Made by a program: the position numbers and the translations under genes
Part shown: positions 26,009 through 36,707 of the stretch, piece by piece
Layout of the letters: every line of letters starts with the position of its first letter
How positions within the stretch are numbered: the first letter of the stretch is position 1
Notes under the pieces: model-generated
Database searches by the model: none
Seen by the model: the letters and a program-made list of their open reading frames with translations, nothing else
What the model was told of the DNA's origin: nothing
NCBI GenBank assembly: GCA_032622095.1
Contig: CP136064.1
Span: 40,387,912-40,451,911 of the forward strand
Length of the DNA stretch: 64,000 nucleotides
From: Siphonodentalium dalli
Lineage: Eukaryota > Mollusca > Scaphopoda > Gadilida > Siphonodentaliidae
Reading direction: 5' to 3'

Positions 26009-29000
26009 TTATGCTATCATCAGTTTGCATATATAATGCCCACAGTCAAAACATGGCACATCCTCCATTATACAATCTTGAATTTCACAAGCAAGAGTGA
26101 ATCCTGTTTCTGTAAAGTAATTGCTCAACCCTTGAAGATTGATCAGCGAGTGGGAACATTCATAAGGAACTAAACACCAATTGTCCATTTCTGCCTGTTC
26201 ATCAATTAATGTTTTGGTGTCCATCACTGCCTCCACTTTGTCTGCAGGAGCAAACCATTCTAAAATAGCTGAAAGATGAATTATAATAAGCACTCTAAAG
26301 TTGGATTTTTATGTAATGTGGCTTCTCCATATAGCTTAGTAATAGACGACAGATATTAAATAAAACATTTGTGCATGTGTGTTAATAAACTGCTGATCAA
26401 TTTGCAAACTAGATGTACATGTAGTAGTTAGTTACGGCCCTTATTATCTCACCTGAGAATACATGTAAGTATATGGTGGAGCTATAGTCATCACGCCTCG
26501 TTTGTCCATCCATTAACAATTATTTAAACATGATTGTGGTGTGGGTGTTCCCCAGGTGACTAACAATCAAATTCGTTCAAATGAGTTCACAAATAGTTCT
26601 AAAGCCAGGGCCATAACTATTTTGTTCCATATTAATTCTTAAAATGACTTCTTCTCAAGAACGAGCAGGCCTATTTAGCGAATATTTGCTATGAAGGGCC
26701 CTTGGGTGACTGGGGTTCAGATTTGTTCAAATGTGATCACCTGGTCAAATGTGAGCAGAGCCAGGGACATGTCCCAAAATATATAAAATTTAGATTGAAC
26801 TCCTTGCTCAATTTAATCAAAGGGTGTGGATGTTCCCTAGGTCACTCACATTCAGATTTGTTTAAATAAGTTCACAGTTCAAAGAGGTGCCAGGACCATA
26901 ACTCTGTCCCTCCATAATAATCGTTAAAATATGATGTAGAATAAATAGAGAACACAACTTGCACCATAATCTTGAATCTTTTATCGAACTTGTTGCGGAC
27001 GGCTCATAGTTACATTTCGCGAGATTGATTAGGTCACATTAGGGACATACAAAGTTTACCCTAATTTTCATCTTTTTATCTGAACTTTACAATGTAAAGT
27101 TTGAGGTATTGTCATGGGTTGGCATCCTTCATGCGTGCGTGCATCAACAATTTCCTTTGGCATGCCCTACGCATTTTCACCCGAGTTATGGCCCTTTGTA
27201 GCTCTTGTTAAATAATTACATTAATCTTACTTTTCACTCTTGCCTCACAAGATTTGCTGGTCCATGCTTGCACTTCTTTGCTGGGATCTTTCATTGTTGT
27301 TTCTGATGTTTCAGGATGGACATCATGATCTTCGGCTGATATTATAATAAAGAAATTATATGCTGGTATGTATATAAATACTATTTTTAAATATTTTTAA
27401 TCAAGACCTACATGTACATGTATCAAGGGAATATGCATTTAATACATTGTCATTTGGTTGTTAGTACAATACCATACCATTACACATTTTCATACTCATA
27501 CATGTAATTTGTAAACATTTCTTATGATTTTTATACATCTGTTTATAAAAATATGTTTTTGGTCTATCCATCAATTCATATTTCTTTTCTAGATGATAAT
27601 TTTACAGTTTACCAAAACTTAGTGAAACAAAATTTGTTATATAATTATTTTTATATCACAGAAATTTGATACTTTCTGATAATTGATGAATTTGATGGGT
27701 GTGGTATTTTATTTAAATACTTTTCTCTTACCCTTCGACAACTCCACCATTATTTACCCTCTGGTTGCACCTGGCTTGGTAGCTCTGATGACTTCTAATT
27801 TGGTTTCAATCGAGCATTGATGTTCTTCCTTTTTTTCCCTCTATTTTTTTTTTGAATCTATCAGGCATATCTGTAGGAAATAAATAAATGAACAAAATAT
27901 ATATATCATAATTTTCGTGTCACCGATAATTGTTTTTATAGTGACTTGATATACGGTTTTAATAATAATCTATGTCATAAAATATGATTAAAATACTATC
28001 ATTTATCACCATGTGGAACGTATGTGTCTCAGAAGGTGCCCACAGAGTAATAGAAAATAGCTGAAATCATAAAATCATTTCCCCCATTATGGCTCCCAGA
28101 ATGCAGAATTAAAACTACATGTACAGTAGTGTTACTGTTACAGTGGTGGCTGGGGTTTATGTTGAACCATGTCACATTATGTTGATGGCCCGATGCGTGA
28201 ACTTGAGATATGTTGTGGGATTATGACCACTCATTAACATTGTATGATTGTCATACATACCGGGTATTTAAAAAAATTCAAAAGCCTCACACTGGCACCG
28301 CTGATGTCTACTTATCTAGAATATAATAAGTATTGGAAATTTTGCTGTGTATGTTGATAGAATGACTTACGTCCCTTTAAAAATGAAAGCTTCATTCCTT
28401 TGCCAAATTGCCAGCTATATTGGTAATTGTTTATATTCATATTATTAATTACCTTTTGGTGGAAGTTTGATCTTCAAAATTAATCTGTCTTTTGCCTGTG
28501 TCACTGTAAATAATCATTTAAGACATTGTGGACACATTTTGTTATCCTATGTTCTCATTGGTTTCAGGTGCTGCTGCCACACTAGTATCATTGCATTTTG
28601 AAGAGAGTAATCTTTGGCGGCTGAACCAGGTATAATCGTTTTTATTTTCTACTAGTACTCATTCTCACTTCCAGCATTATGTCTTAAAAATTAGTTTAGG
28701 ACGGTGCAATGATATATTTCATAAAAAATAGATTGAATGAAATGTGACTTATGTACAGTCCACATCGAGTTAATAAAAAAGATTATACATGCAGATAGTG
28801 TGCATTCAGGAATCAGCTTATCTGGCTGTCCGTACGTAGACTCAACTCTGTCTGACTTTCATCAGCTAACCGGAGACAAAGTCTCCAGTGGATCTATAGT
28901 CATTATTCTTCATCTGCCATCCGTCTGTCAGTTCGTCCATCCATTAACAATTATTTGAACCATAGGACCAAATGGGTTCATGTCGACAGTGGATGTTCCC

Positions 29001-29356
29001 TAGGTGACTGATATTCATATTTGTTCAAACAGACCACTGGGTCAAATAGGGGCAGCTCTCGGGACATAACACTTTCCCCCCATAGTAATCCTTAAAAGGT
29101 ATTCTCCAGAACGCAATAATGAATGAGGTTATATTTGGTGTTGATCTACCCTTGGTGATTGGGATTCAGATTTGTTCAAAATGGCTGCCAGTTCAAATAA
29201 CGGAACCAGGGACATAACTCTTCCCTCCATATTAATTTTTAAAAGAACCATCAGATTATTCTTTAAATATATCCTACCAAGTTTTGAAGCAGCTCTTCTA
29301 GCTGTATTACTGGACTTCTTGATACTTTTCTTTATCATAGGCCTTTTGCAAGATTC
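26009..29356 (-). CDS. Unrecognised spliced gene, 3' exon chain of four exons
   Basis: Four - strand exons with consensus splice sites and matching phases: 29278-29356, 28453-28503, 27231-27335, 26009-26268. They are flanked by acceptors GGATACAG, ATTTACAG, AATATCAG, TCTTTCAG and donors GTAGGA, GTAATT, GTAAGA. Joined, they encode about 162 residues. It starts with a strongly basic part (KRPMIKKSIKKSSNTARRAA), passes a Lys/Leu-rich segment (RLILKIKLPPK) and an acidic/Ser/Thr linker, and ends with TILEWFAPADKVEAVMDTKT and a Cys-containing tail (EDVPCFDCGHYICKLMIA, stop). No family is recognised. Three of the exons are under 110 nt, so ORF scanning misses them. The last exon is the longest. Exon phases (0-1, 1-1, 1-1, 1-stop) agree at every junction, which is unlikely by chance. 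Intron repeats stop short of the exons. Confidence 0.6.
26440..26950 (-). repeat. GGCCATAACTC modular repeat (inverted orientation)
   Basis: Begins with the terminal hairpin remnant CTCACCTGAGAATAC and GGTGGAGCTATAGTCATCAC, then degraded GTCCATCC, then modules with CAGATTTGTTCAAATGTG and GGGACAT/GGCCATAACT. Intronic in the unrecognised gene. Confidence 0.65.
28850..29250 (-). repeat. GGCCATAACTC modular repeat (inverted orientation)
   Basis: Terminal hairpin AGCTAACCGGAGACAAAGTC then TCCAGTGGATCTATAGTCAT, followed by CATCCGTCTGTC and modules with CAGATTTGTTCAAA and ACATAACTCTTCCCTCCATA. It ends about 30 bp before the exon at 29278. Confidence 0.65.
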
Positions 29357-29722
29357 CTGTATCCAAATATGCATATGAAATTTAGATACAATTTAGGATT
29401 CGATTTGAAGTAAGTCTTTCAGAATATCGGAGATATACATTGACTTCTCAATTTTTTTTCCCTGATCACAGATTCTTAATTTTGATTAATTATTGTATTT
29501 AAAACCCTTTGTTGGTATGTGGCACTCATCTGTCTCTATAGATATGAATAAATATTTCAAGTACATGTGAACAATTATAAATCTATAATATATATTTGTA
29601 AATGTCTGTATGTATCTCTTATACGTAAGCATCTCCATCAATGATACAAATAATTTTAGCACTGATTTCCACCAAATTGATACATATTCTTCTCATTGAT
29701 ACGAGGAAGCTAATCATATGAT

Positions 29723-29959
29723 TTAAAGACGCCATATTGGGGACGTTTGAGCGAGATATTGCCTTCCTTTTTCTGTTAAAAGGATTAGCCTTCCTGGGCT
29801 TATAGCTGCTCGTTCTTTTGGTCTTCCTGATCTTTCTTTGTCCGGCAGGTCATGGGGCCTCATTGCGCCTCTTCTGAAATTTTTGTTGCCCATATTCAGC
29901 AAATCCCACGTATCTGCCTTATGTTCCTTCTCAAATGCTAAAAAGCCTTCATAGACTTC
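29723..29959 (-). CDS. Candidate alternative terminal exon of the unrecognised gene
   Basis: A strong acceptor (GCATTCTTTTCAG) precedes a 78-codon frame starting EVYEGFLAFEKEHKADTWDL and ending in TAA. It is rich in charged residues (RRGAMRPHDLPDKERSGRPK). It enters in phase 0, the phase in which the upstream exon at 30988-31222 ends. No internal consensus donor is seen, so it would end the transcript or be skipped in favour of 29278-29356. No AATAAA lies close by. Confidence 0.4.
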   Translation of the reverse strand, partial: EVYEGFLAFEKEHKADTWDLLNMGNKNFRRGAMRPHDLPDKERSGRPKERAAISPGRLILLTEKGRQYLAQTSPIWRL

Positions 29960-30050
29960 CTGAAAAGAATGCAACAGTTGATTATCCTTTTGAGTATCGG
30001 TACGAGATTATCGGAATGTTCAACATTCATTACACAGTACAATAAGTCAC

Positions 30051-30495
30051 TTAAAGGTACTCAATCCGAATTAACACTCGCAAATTACTATTTCCTTGGC
30101 TTCGGGGGTAAAACATATTTGATTTGAGTCGATGAACCCACCCATCACAGCTCAGAGTAAACAGATATCGATGTTTGAAATGTATTAATTTAATTTTAGG
30201 TGGCCCATTAGACAGTCAACGAGAAGAATTTCATTGACCAAATTGCGTGTACAGATGGATAACTCTAAAATCAAGTGGCTTTTTGTGTCAGATATTTGAC
30301 AAACCGGCAAAAAAATTTTGAACAAAGTGTTGGTAAATAACAGGTTTTGTGCAATTTTATTCTATAGTTGATAGTGCTTTTCATTATTTTTGGGCAATTA
30401 TTAGATTCTGTTAACTGAAGCGGCATTTCACAAAATGTTGTTGTTATTGGAATGTGATGATATGGGGACCCTCTGATCGAATTGAGTACCTTTAA
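30051..30495. mobile_element. TTAA-flanked MITE, family A, copy 2
   Basis: TTAA AGGTACTCAATCCGAATTA at the left and TCGAATTGAGTACCTTTAA at the right; 445 bp. Internal GGCTTCGGGGGTAAAACAT and GAGTCGATGAACC match family A. No ORF. Confidence 0.8.
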
Positions 30496-30633
30496 TAAAT
30501 AAGTATGTGCATTGGTTAGACTGATAATAGTATTTATGATTCTGAATACTGGCTCGATTGTTGCTTGAAATTGATGCCATTAAAAAGAATTTAGAAGCAG
30601 AGTGATTTTATTGCATTCAGATTGCCTTAGTTG

Positions 30634-30930
30634 TCCCCCGAAATGTTTTTTTCGGGGGACTATTAAATTTGCCGGTGTCCGTCCGTCCGTGTGCGTGCGT
30701 CCGAAAATGGTTTCCGAATGATGATAACTTTAGTTTCGGTTATTAGATCAAAACAAAATTTCATAGGTGAGTTTATCAAACCAAATTACAGGTCATGTTC
30801 GAATATGGGTTTGCTCTGCCCATTTTTTTTAGAGTTTTGGTCCTTTTACGACTTTAAGTTGACATACCGGTAACTTAATTGTGCCTCAACCCCTTGTAAC
30901 TTTTGTTACAATAAATATGTTCAAACCAAT
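30634..30930 (+). repeat. Hairpin-capped repeat (GTCCCCCGAA type)
   Basis: Starts with the hairpin GTCCCCCGAAATG...TTTCGGGGGAC, then GTCCGTCCGTCCGTG, then GGTTTCCGAATGATGATAAC and TTCGAATATGGGTTTGCTC. The same order occurs inverted at 57558-58172. Confidence 0.75.
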
Positions 30931-30987
30931 TATGACCTCGTCATCAGCAGAAGCCATCTTCTGATTTCTTGCTTCCCTTGGATTTAC

Positions 30988-31222
30988 CAACTGCTTTTTC
31001 CTCAGGTGTGAACAGAATTTCACCTTCTCAGATGCGTGCACTGGTGTCTCATGGAACTTCACCATGCATGGTCATGGCAGGTGCAGGTCTTTGCTTGCAA
31101 GTTTACATATGCATGGCCCGGAGGCAGCCGGAAGTGGTTGAAACTTGGTGGAAATTTCCTTTATAGCATCAAGTTGTGATAGCTTCTCATTATTGACTGT
31201 CACCCACACACCTTTATGGTCC
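30988..31222 (-). CDS. Exon of the unrecognised gene, with an in-frame TGA
   Basis: The acceptor TTACTCAGTTTCAG ends at 31223. Only one frame is open: DHKGVWVTVNNEKLSQLDAI, KEISTKFQPLPAASGPCICK, LASKDLHLP, then TGA (31072-31074), then a further open stretch PCMVKFHETPVHASEKVKFC to a donor GTAAAT at 30987 (phase 0). It joins in phase with the donor of the exon at 32780 (CA|G gives Gln). The TGA may be a disabling mutation, a sequence error or a recoded codon, or the exon may end earlier at GTAAAC (after PCI). Which of these holds cannot be decided here. No family is recognised. Confidence 0.45.
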
Positions 31223-31413
31223 CTGAAACTGAGTAAAAATCATTCTTTATTAACATATTGTTTGTGACAATATTGATACATTGTGTAGCCGGTGCATAAG
31301 TGGACAACTCTACAGTCATTGATTGTTTTGTAATTTATTCTCTCCCGTTCCAAAGAAATACCAGACTAAAACAGTTTTGCCAAAACACTCTTTGCTCTTG
31401 GTCGGTATGTGAC

Positions 31414-32399
31414 TTAAAGGTACGGGAGGCCTTGGCGGTGGGTATCCTGTGAAAATATTTCCACCCGTCAAAAACCGCCACAAACAGAAAGAATATTAAA
31501 GGTACTCAATCCGATAAAACTATCTCAATTACTATTTCAATGGCTTCGGGTGTCAAAAATATTTGATTCGAGTCGAGGAAGTCACCCATCAAAGCTCAGA
31601 TTTGTTAGATATCGATTTTAGAAATCTATTATTTTTCATTATCGGGAATACTTTCTGGCCCAGAACTCAGTCAAAATTGCGTTATTATTACCACTTGATT
31701 TTAGAGTTATCCATCCTTGTCTGTTTGAATATTGTTTTGGTGTACACATCTCGAGTAGGATACGAAATTGACGGCAATTATTAGTACTCATCTCGAGAAC
31801 ATAACAAATTTCAAAAATCAATATCTAATAACTCTGAGCTTTGTTTGATGGGTTCCTCGAATCGAATCAAATATTTTTTACCCCCAAAGCCAAAGAAATA
31901 GTAACATAGGACCCTCTGATCGGATTGTTGTTGTTTGAATCTGTTGAGATGGGGACCCTCTGTTCGGATTGAGTACCTTTAAAATGTAGATAGACTTTGT
32001 TCGTATACAAATAAGAAATATCACATAAACAGTATGTTGGTTGTCATATGTTTGACCATTGTTATGTAAACAAAAGCATAAAACGTTACTTTCCTGGTGT
32101 TTGTTTATATTATGATGGTAAACATAAAGAGCGTTCTTTGTTGCTGCATTCCTTATATGGAACTAATAAAGAGCGTTTATAACATTTGTGTGTGATTAGC
32201 CAATAGCATTGTGCTGTCTTCTGAATCACAATCAGGCTCTTGATTAGGTAAAATATAGTAGGTCTTTATGATAGCATGCTGTTTACGCGATGGCCATGAT
32301 ATATATGAACGAAACTTTATGCGTTTTAATGTTTTTCTGTTTATGGTGATTGGAACAAATATGAATATTTTCGACAACTAAGGCCTCCTGTGCCTTTAA
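31414..32399. mobile_element. TTAA MITE family B, copy 2, carrying a nested family A element
   Basis: Ends TTAA AGGTACGGGAGGCCTTGG and GGCCTCCTGTGCCTTTAA match copy 1 at 3150-3651. The interior is colinear with copy 1 except for a 483-bp insertion at 31496-31982. Removing the insertion restores alignment to copy 1 with one TTAA. Confidence 0.88.
31496..31982. mobile_element. TTAA MITE, family A, copy 3 (nested)
   Basis: TTAA AGGTACTCAATCCGATAAA at the left; TCGGATTGAGTACCTTTAA at the right. It is inserted inside family B copy 2. Alignment with the empty site at about 3227 (CATCAAAATG) shows the target was TATTAAAATG, giving direct evidence of a TTAA or TA duplication. Confidence 0.88.
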
Positions 32400-32416
32400 G
32401 AGGTATAACTCTATAT

Positions 32417-32473
32417 TTCAGAAATCCAGTTCATATCATTATTGCATCCAAAGAAAGTCATTACCTCCCCTAA
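32417..32473 (-). repeat. 57-bp exon-like segment, copy 1
   Basis: AAATCCAGTTCATATCATTA, TTGCATCCAAAGAAAGTCAT, TACCTCCCCTA; about 95% identical to 36456-36512. On the - strand both copies follow an AG and keep one frame open (EVMTFFGC, then N/D, N, D/N, M, N/S, WIS) with mostly conservative differences. A duplicated exon is possible, though neither copy fits the phase of its neighbours. Confidence 0.5.
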
Positions 32474-32779
32474 ACCACAAACGAAAGGTTTAATTCAAAA
32501 CTGGTTAATAAGTCCAAATGAAATAAAAACAAAATGCATGTGCACTACTTCATTGACATGAAGTTTGAAGATTATGTAGAAGTACCTGTATTGTATCCAT
32601 TGTATGTGTTTGTTAAAATTGTAATTACATACATGTATGTTATATCCTTCTTTTTTCGATAAATTATAAAAATAATTTAATAATAATTCAAAAATACATA
32701 CATTACAAGTATTAAAAGGTGCCAAATCCAATTATGCTGATTTTTTTGTAAGAGAGTACTGTGTGTTACTTTAACTTAC

Positions 32780-32862
32780 TGTATTTCCTTTGATGCAGGC
32801 GATCTTATGAAGTAGCCGTCTTGAATAACTTCCCCATTTTGTGTTGCTACTGTCACACCCAC
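32780..32862 (-). CDS. Exon of the unrecognised gene, cut by a TIR element
   Basis: The frame GVTVATQNGEVIQDGYFIRS, PASKEIQ ends at a consensus donor (CA|GTAAGT at 32779) and joins in phase with the exon at 31222. Its upstream edge abuts the terminal inverted repeat starting at 32862 (CTGTGTAGGAACTG). The exon may begin at the CACAG| provided by that repeat or may have been broken by its insertion. Confidence 0.5.
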
Positions 32863-33531
32863 TGTGTAGGAACTGTTACATCGGAAATCGTTCTATCGCC
32901 GGTTTGTGATGGTTCTTGACTGATTTGTGACGGTTCTTGCTGATCAAAATGATACATTTTCACGACTTTTTGACAGTTAAAACGCAATTTTGAGGCATCT
33001 AGGTGATAATTCGATTAGTTATTTTCAATCCCATCACAATATGTGGCACCAATGAGCGTGTTAAGAACGAAACTTTCATTGTGCGAGCCATAACAACGAC
33101 AAAATCCATTTAATCGTTCTATACGGGTAAAACTATGGCTAATATTTGCCATGGTACATGGTTCAAACTGCCAATGTTGTGAAAGTATACAAAGATAAAC
33201 ACAACAAACTATGCATTAGGTTGAAATTTGCACAACTTGTCATTAATTTCGATGAATTACACTGCCTTTCTATGCTTATTCAATAACCTGTGTTACGCCT
33301 ATCAAAATTCACAAAGTCGACAGCTAGTTTGAAAAATAACGCGTTTTGCAGGCCAAAAATTTCCATGAGTCAATAGCCGGTTAACAATAGTGAAATTTCA
33401 TAGCGCTGGACTTCGGAAAGCATGACCGTAAACGGGATATATAGAGTTATCTGTCTTGTATTTTATCTATTATATATGTTTTGGAACTTCTGTCTGTATG
33501 TATGTATCTGTGTTATAGACTCGAAAAACTG

Positions 33532-33930
33532 CTCGACCGATCCTACTCAAATTTGGTGTGTATTCCTACTTTGATCCGAGGAACAATATGGGCGGGTCCA
33601 ATTTCACGTGCGACCGTGTCCTTGACCTTGACCTCGCATGTTTCTGGACCTCGACCGATCCCACTCAAATTTGGTAGCTGGGTCTAGTTTGATCACGGGA
33701 ACAATATGGGCGGGTCCAATTTCTCTTGCGACCGTGTCCTTGACCTTGACCTCGCTCATATATACGCTCATATAGGCATGTTTCTGGACCTCGACCGATC
33801 CGATTCAAATTTGGTATAATGTAGGCCTACTTTGATCCCGGGAACAATATGGGTGGGTCCAATTTTACGTGCGACCGTGTCCTTGACCGTGACCATATTC
33901 GCTCATATAGGCATGTTTCCGGGCCGATCG
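33532..33930 (+). repeat. Tandem repeat, three units of 118-140 bp
   Basis: Each unit: CTCGACCGATCC, ACTCAAATTTGGT, GGAACAATATGGGCGGGTCC, GCGACCGTGTCCTTGACC. Units start at about 33532, 33650 and 33790, with a degraded fourth near 33915. The open frame at 33481 is a by-product. Confidence 0.85.
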
Positions 33931-34217
33931 AACAATAGTTTGTCCAGGCTGATAGACGTATTTTACTCAACAAAAAGCCAAAAATAAGACGTTAAACGTT
34001 CGTTGACACCCATACAATGTTCTGATTACGCAGTTTATGAAGTTTATGTCGGGCATCCGCTTGCTGGATGCTGATTATCTAGGTTAAGTTCTATAATTCT
34101 AGAATATGCAGCTATTAAAGCATATACAAGCACGATAACCTTTCACTCAATCATATTTTAGATTGACTAGGGATCTCTGATTTTTTAATAGAAGATATAA
34201 AAAAGCAAAGAATCCTA

Positions 34218-34500
34218 CAGTTACAAATATTATTATATGGATGTTAAACCTTTGGTTACTAAATGCGCTGTAATGAGAATTGACTTGAATCCTATTGATT
34301 AATTTGAAGGAATGCTTAGCTATTAAGTTCAACAAGCAGTAACATATAAAAAAGAGAAAATAATAATGCAGTTACAAATATTATTATATGGATGTTTTAT
34401 TCCTTTGGTGACTAAATGTGCTGTAATGAGTAGCGACTTGAATTCTATTGATTCATTTGTAGGAATGCTCAGCTATCAAATTCAACATGCATTAACAGAT
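34218..34500 (+). repeat. Tandem duplication, 152-bp period
   Basis: CAGTTACAAATATTATTATA and TGGATGTT open both units (34218 and 34370). Each continues to GGAATGCT(T/C)AGCTAT and TTCAACA. Confidence 0.8.
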
Positions 34501-34860
34501 TGTTTGAATTATTAGCTAAACATTCATACAAATGAATCATTAGAAATCAGTGTTATGGGTGTCTGGACCTGGCTATTATAATGCACATTATTATTCCTCG
34601 CTGATAACGTGTCAAGTGAGCAGGGACGTGGGCTGGAGGGTCTCCAATGTTGGGGCGTCCACCTTGGAATTTCCAACCGCACCATCTCCTTGAAACAGAC
34701 CAAACTCACGCACAATGCCTGGGCTTTGGTTTTTCCCAACTGCATGACACATTATAGCTCTAGATTGTATGCCATTCTGAAGTGAATTGATCAGTAGCCT
34801 TTGATTGGCCACCATGCAAACTTAGGATACATGGGCCCAGTGAGAAAATGTGGATATCTG

Positions 34861-34861
34861 A

Positions 34862-34896
<35 letters not shown>
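34861..34896 (+). repeat. (GA)n microsatellite
   Basis: About 18 GA dinucleotides with one AA interruption. A G-run follows at about 34945-34956. Confidence 0.95.
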
Positions 34897-35089
34897 TAAA
34901 TGGAATTAGATTCTTTGTCCTTTAAAACCAGTTTCTTGCCAATTGGGGGGGGGGGGGTAAATGTGATATAGAAAACTAGATCACACCTGCTCCCCACTTC
35001 CTGTCCACCCATCATGAGTTTTGGATCAACTCTGAAGAAGAGGTGTCCATTTGTATATGTCAAATATGGTTGATTACATGTTTAAAGTG

Positions 35090-35345
35090 TAGGAAAGTAT
35101 GCAAATGGTGGTCTAAAAACGACACATTCCTCACTATTAAATTGTTGTCAAATCAAACTAAGAGAACAATTTCAACATAGTGTTGGTGTTAAATTTCAAA
35201 CCAATCTATTGTAAGATAAGAATTTGTAAGTGTTGAACATTTTGACCAAAGTTGGGGATATACACCAATTAAGCACCCCTCCCCAAGTCCCCCACCACCA
35301 CAATCACGTCATAACCTATCAATGATTCAGTTGAATGTGATTTCA
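35090..35345 (+). repeat. Third copy of the TTTCCAA/G-run repeat family
   Basis: GGAAAGTATGCAAATGGTGG, TCTAAAAACGAC and TTGACCAAAGTTGGG align with 395-520. It ends with C-rich CCCCACCACCAC. Confidence 0.55.
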
Positions 35346-36290
35346 TAAGTTATATTCATGTATGGGCGACAAACATGTGTAAATGTCCCTCAGGCGAACT
35401 TCAGAGGAGGAAATATGATGGCGCTGGCATTGAAATATTGTCACACCTGGATCTTTCAATAATGCCCAGATTAAGTAAATGAATATAACATCTCATATTC
35501 TCCTGAGAGTAGATTTATATTACCATTGGTCATTTATATAGGCGGGCAAGATTATGATACTATACTCATCGGGACTTTCAATATTTTATTTCTGCCTATT
35601 AATGTCACTTAATCTCCCGTAGATTAGGTATTTATTGTGTTATTTCTTAATATACCTGTTCTATTATGCAAAATACATAAGCTGCAGTCATTATCTGGTT
35701 TAAAATGTCAGATACACAAGACGATTTTCGGACCAAACGTGCAGAAATCGTTCGAATAAATCTCATGGACAGAACCGTCACAGCCATGATCGGTCTGAAA
35801 TAGAACCGTAACACGCACCCGGTGTTGATTACGAGGTCACAGCTCCCAATTATCAACCCCTATCGGGATACTTTCTCAACTATTTTACAAAAGAATAACA
35901 CGGGTACACTTTATAGTCAGTGTTTGTCTTCAGAATACGTTTCATATTTTATACGCCACGAAAAACAAAGAAATTGCGTCCACGTGGCTTGATTTTCAGT
36001 GATAACATGTTGATATTTACGCGTTAACTCGCTAATACCGAGTTAATTGTGGTCTAGAGTTCAGGTTTCGATAACACGGCACTTCTGCAGCCTCTGTTCG
36101 TTCAGGAAAGTTTAATATATTCTAGATATCTATAATTATACGTGATTTTGTCACAAAAATGATTATGTTCAATCATCAGGAACCGTAACAAATCAGACAA
36201 GAACCATCACAATACCGACGATAGAACGAATTCCGATGTAACAGTTCCTACACAGGATGATGTCTGTCCGACTTTTTTTGTGGAGTTATG

Positions 36291-36327
36291 ATTAGGGTTA
36301 GGGGTTAGGGGGTTTAGGGTTAGGGAT
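36291..36327 (+). repeat. Interstitial telomere-like repeat
   Basis: Five to six tandem TTAGGG/TTAGGGG/TTTAGGG units over about 37 bp, 36 bases outside the right end of the TIR element. TTAGGG is the telomere repeat of most animals. A degenerate internal block suggests telomerase-mediated break repair or repeat expansion. Confidence 0.85.
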
Positions 36328-36455
36328 ACATGTTGACATAATTTCAGTGCCCAATACATAATATGGTAATGGCTACTTCACTCAAATAACATTTTGAATA
36401 CGGGGAGTATTACTTAGTCCCATCTGGGACAAGCCCATCTCTAGTTCTAGTTGTC

Positions 36456-36512
36456 AGTAGAAATCCAGCTCATATTATTATCGCATCCAAAGAAAGTCAT
36501 TACCTCCCCTAG
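36456..36512 (-). repeat. 57-bp exon-like segment, copy 2
   Basis: Counterpart of 32417-32473. The two direct copies bracket the exon at 32780, the TIR element and the telomere-like tract. Confidence 0.5.
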
Positions 36513-36707
36513 ACGTTTGCAGATTGTTTGCCCTTATTGAGTAATTGAACTTGTTAGGTAAATCTATTTTACTCTTTGTATGACTAAATACATTAGCACA
36601 CCATACACGCCACATCCCTCATCCGATTGTCACTAAATTTCAGATGAATCTTTGGGGTGGCATCACAGGCTAGATTAAGACACTTATTTGTATTTAGATT
36701 TACTTAC

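Larger units (their letters stand above)
32862..36255. mobile_element. 3.4-kb element with about 100-bp terminal inverted repeats
   Basis: Left end CTGTGTAGGAACTGTTACAT then CGTTCTATCG and GTGATGGTTCTTG. The reverse complement of this lies at 36155-36255 with about 85% identity. The interior has tandem repeats (33532-33930, 34218-34500), a GA microsatellite and a TTTCCAA repeat but no transposase ORF. It is either a non-autonomous transposon or two inverted solo copies. No clear target duplication is seen. Confidence 0.6.

Noticed and set aside
27771-27866. Exon-like segment on the - strand (MPDRFKKKIEG...) inside the unrecognised gene
   Set aside because: It has a good acceptor (TTTCCTACAG) but reaches a stop in the entering frame, and a better-looking frame (SIETKLEVIRATKPGA) is blocked by homopolymer-related shifts. 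Skipping it leaves exon phases consistent.
28568-28631. Exon-like + strand segment (AAATLVSLHFEESNLWRLNQ)
   Set aside because: Has acceptor and donor but no + strand partner exons, and lies inside an intron of the - strand exon series.
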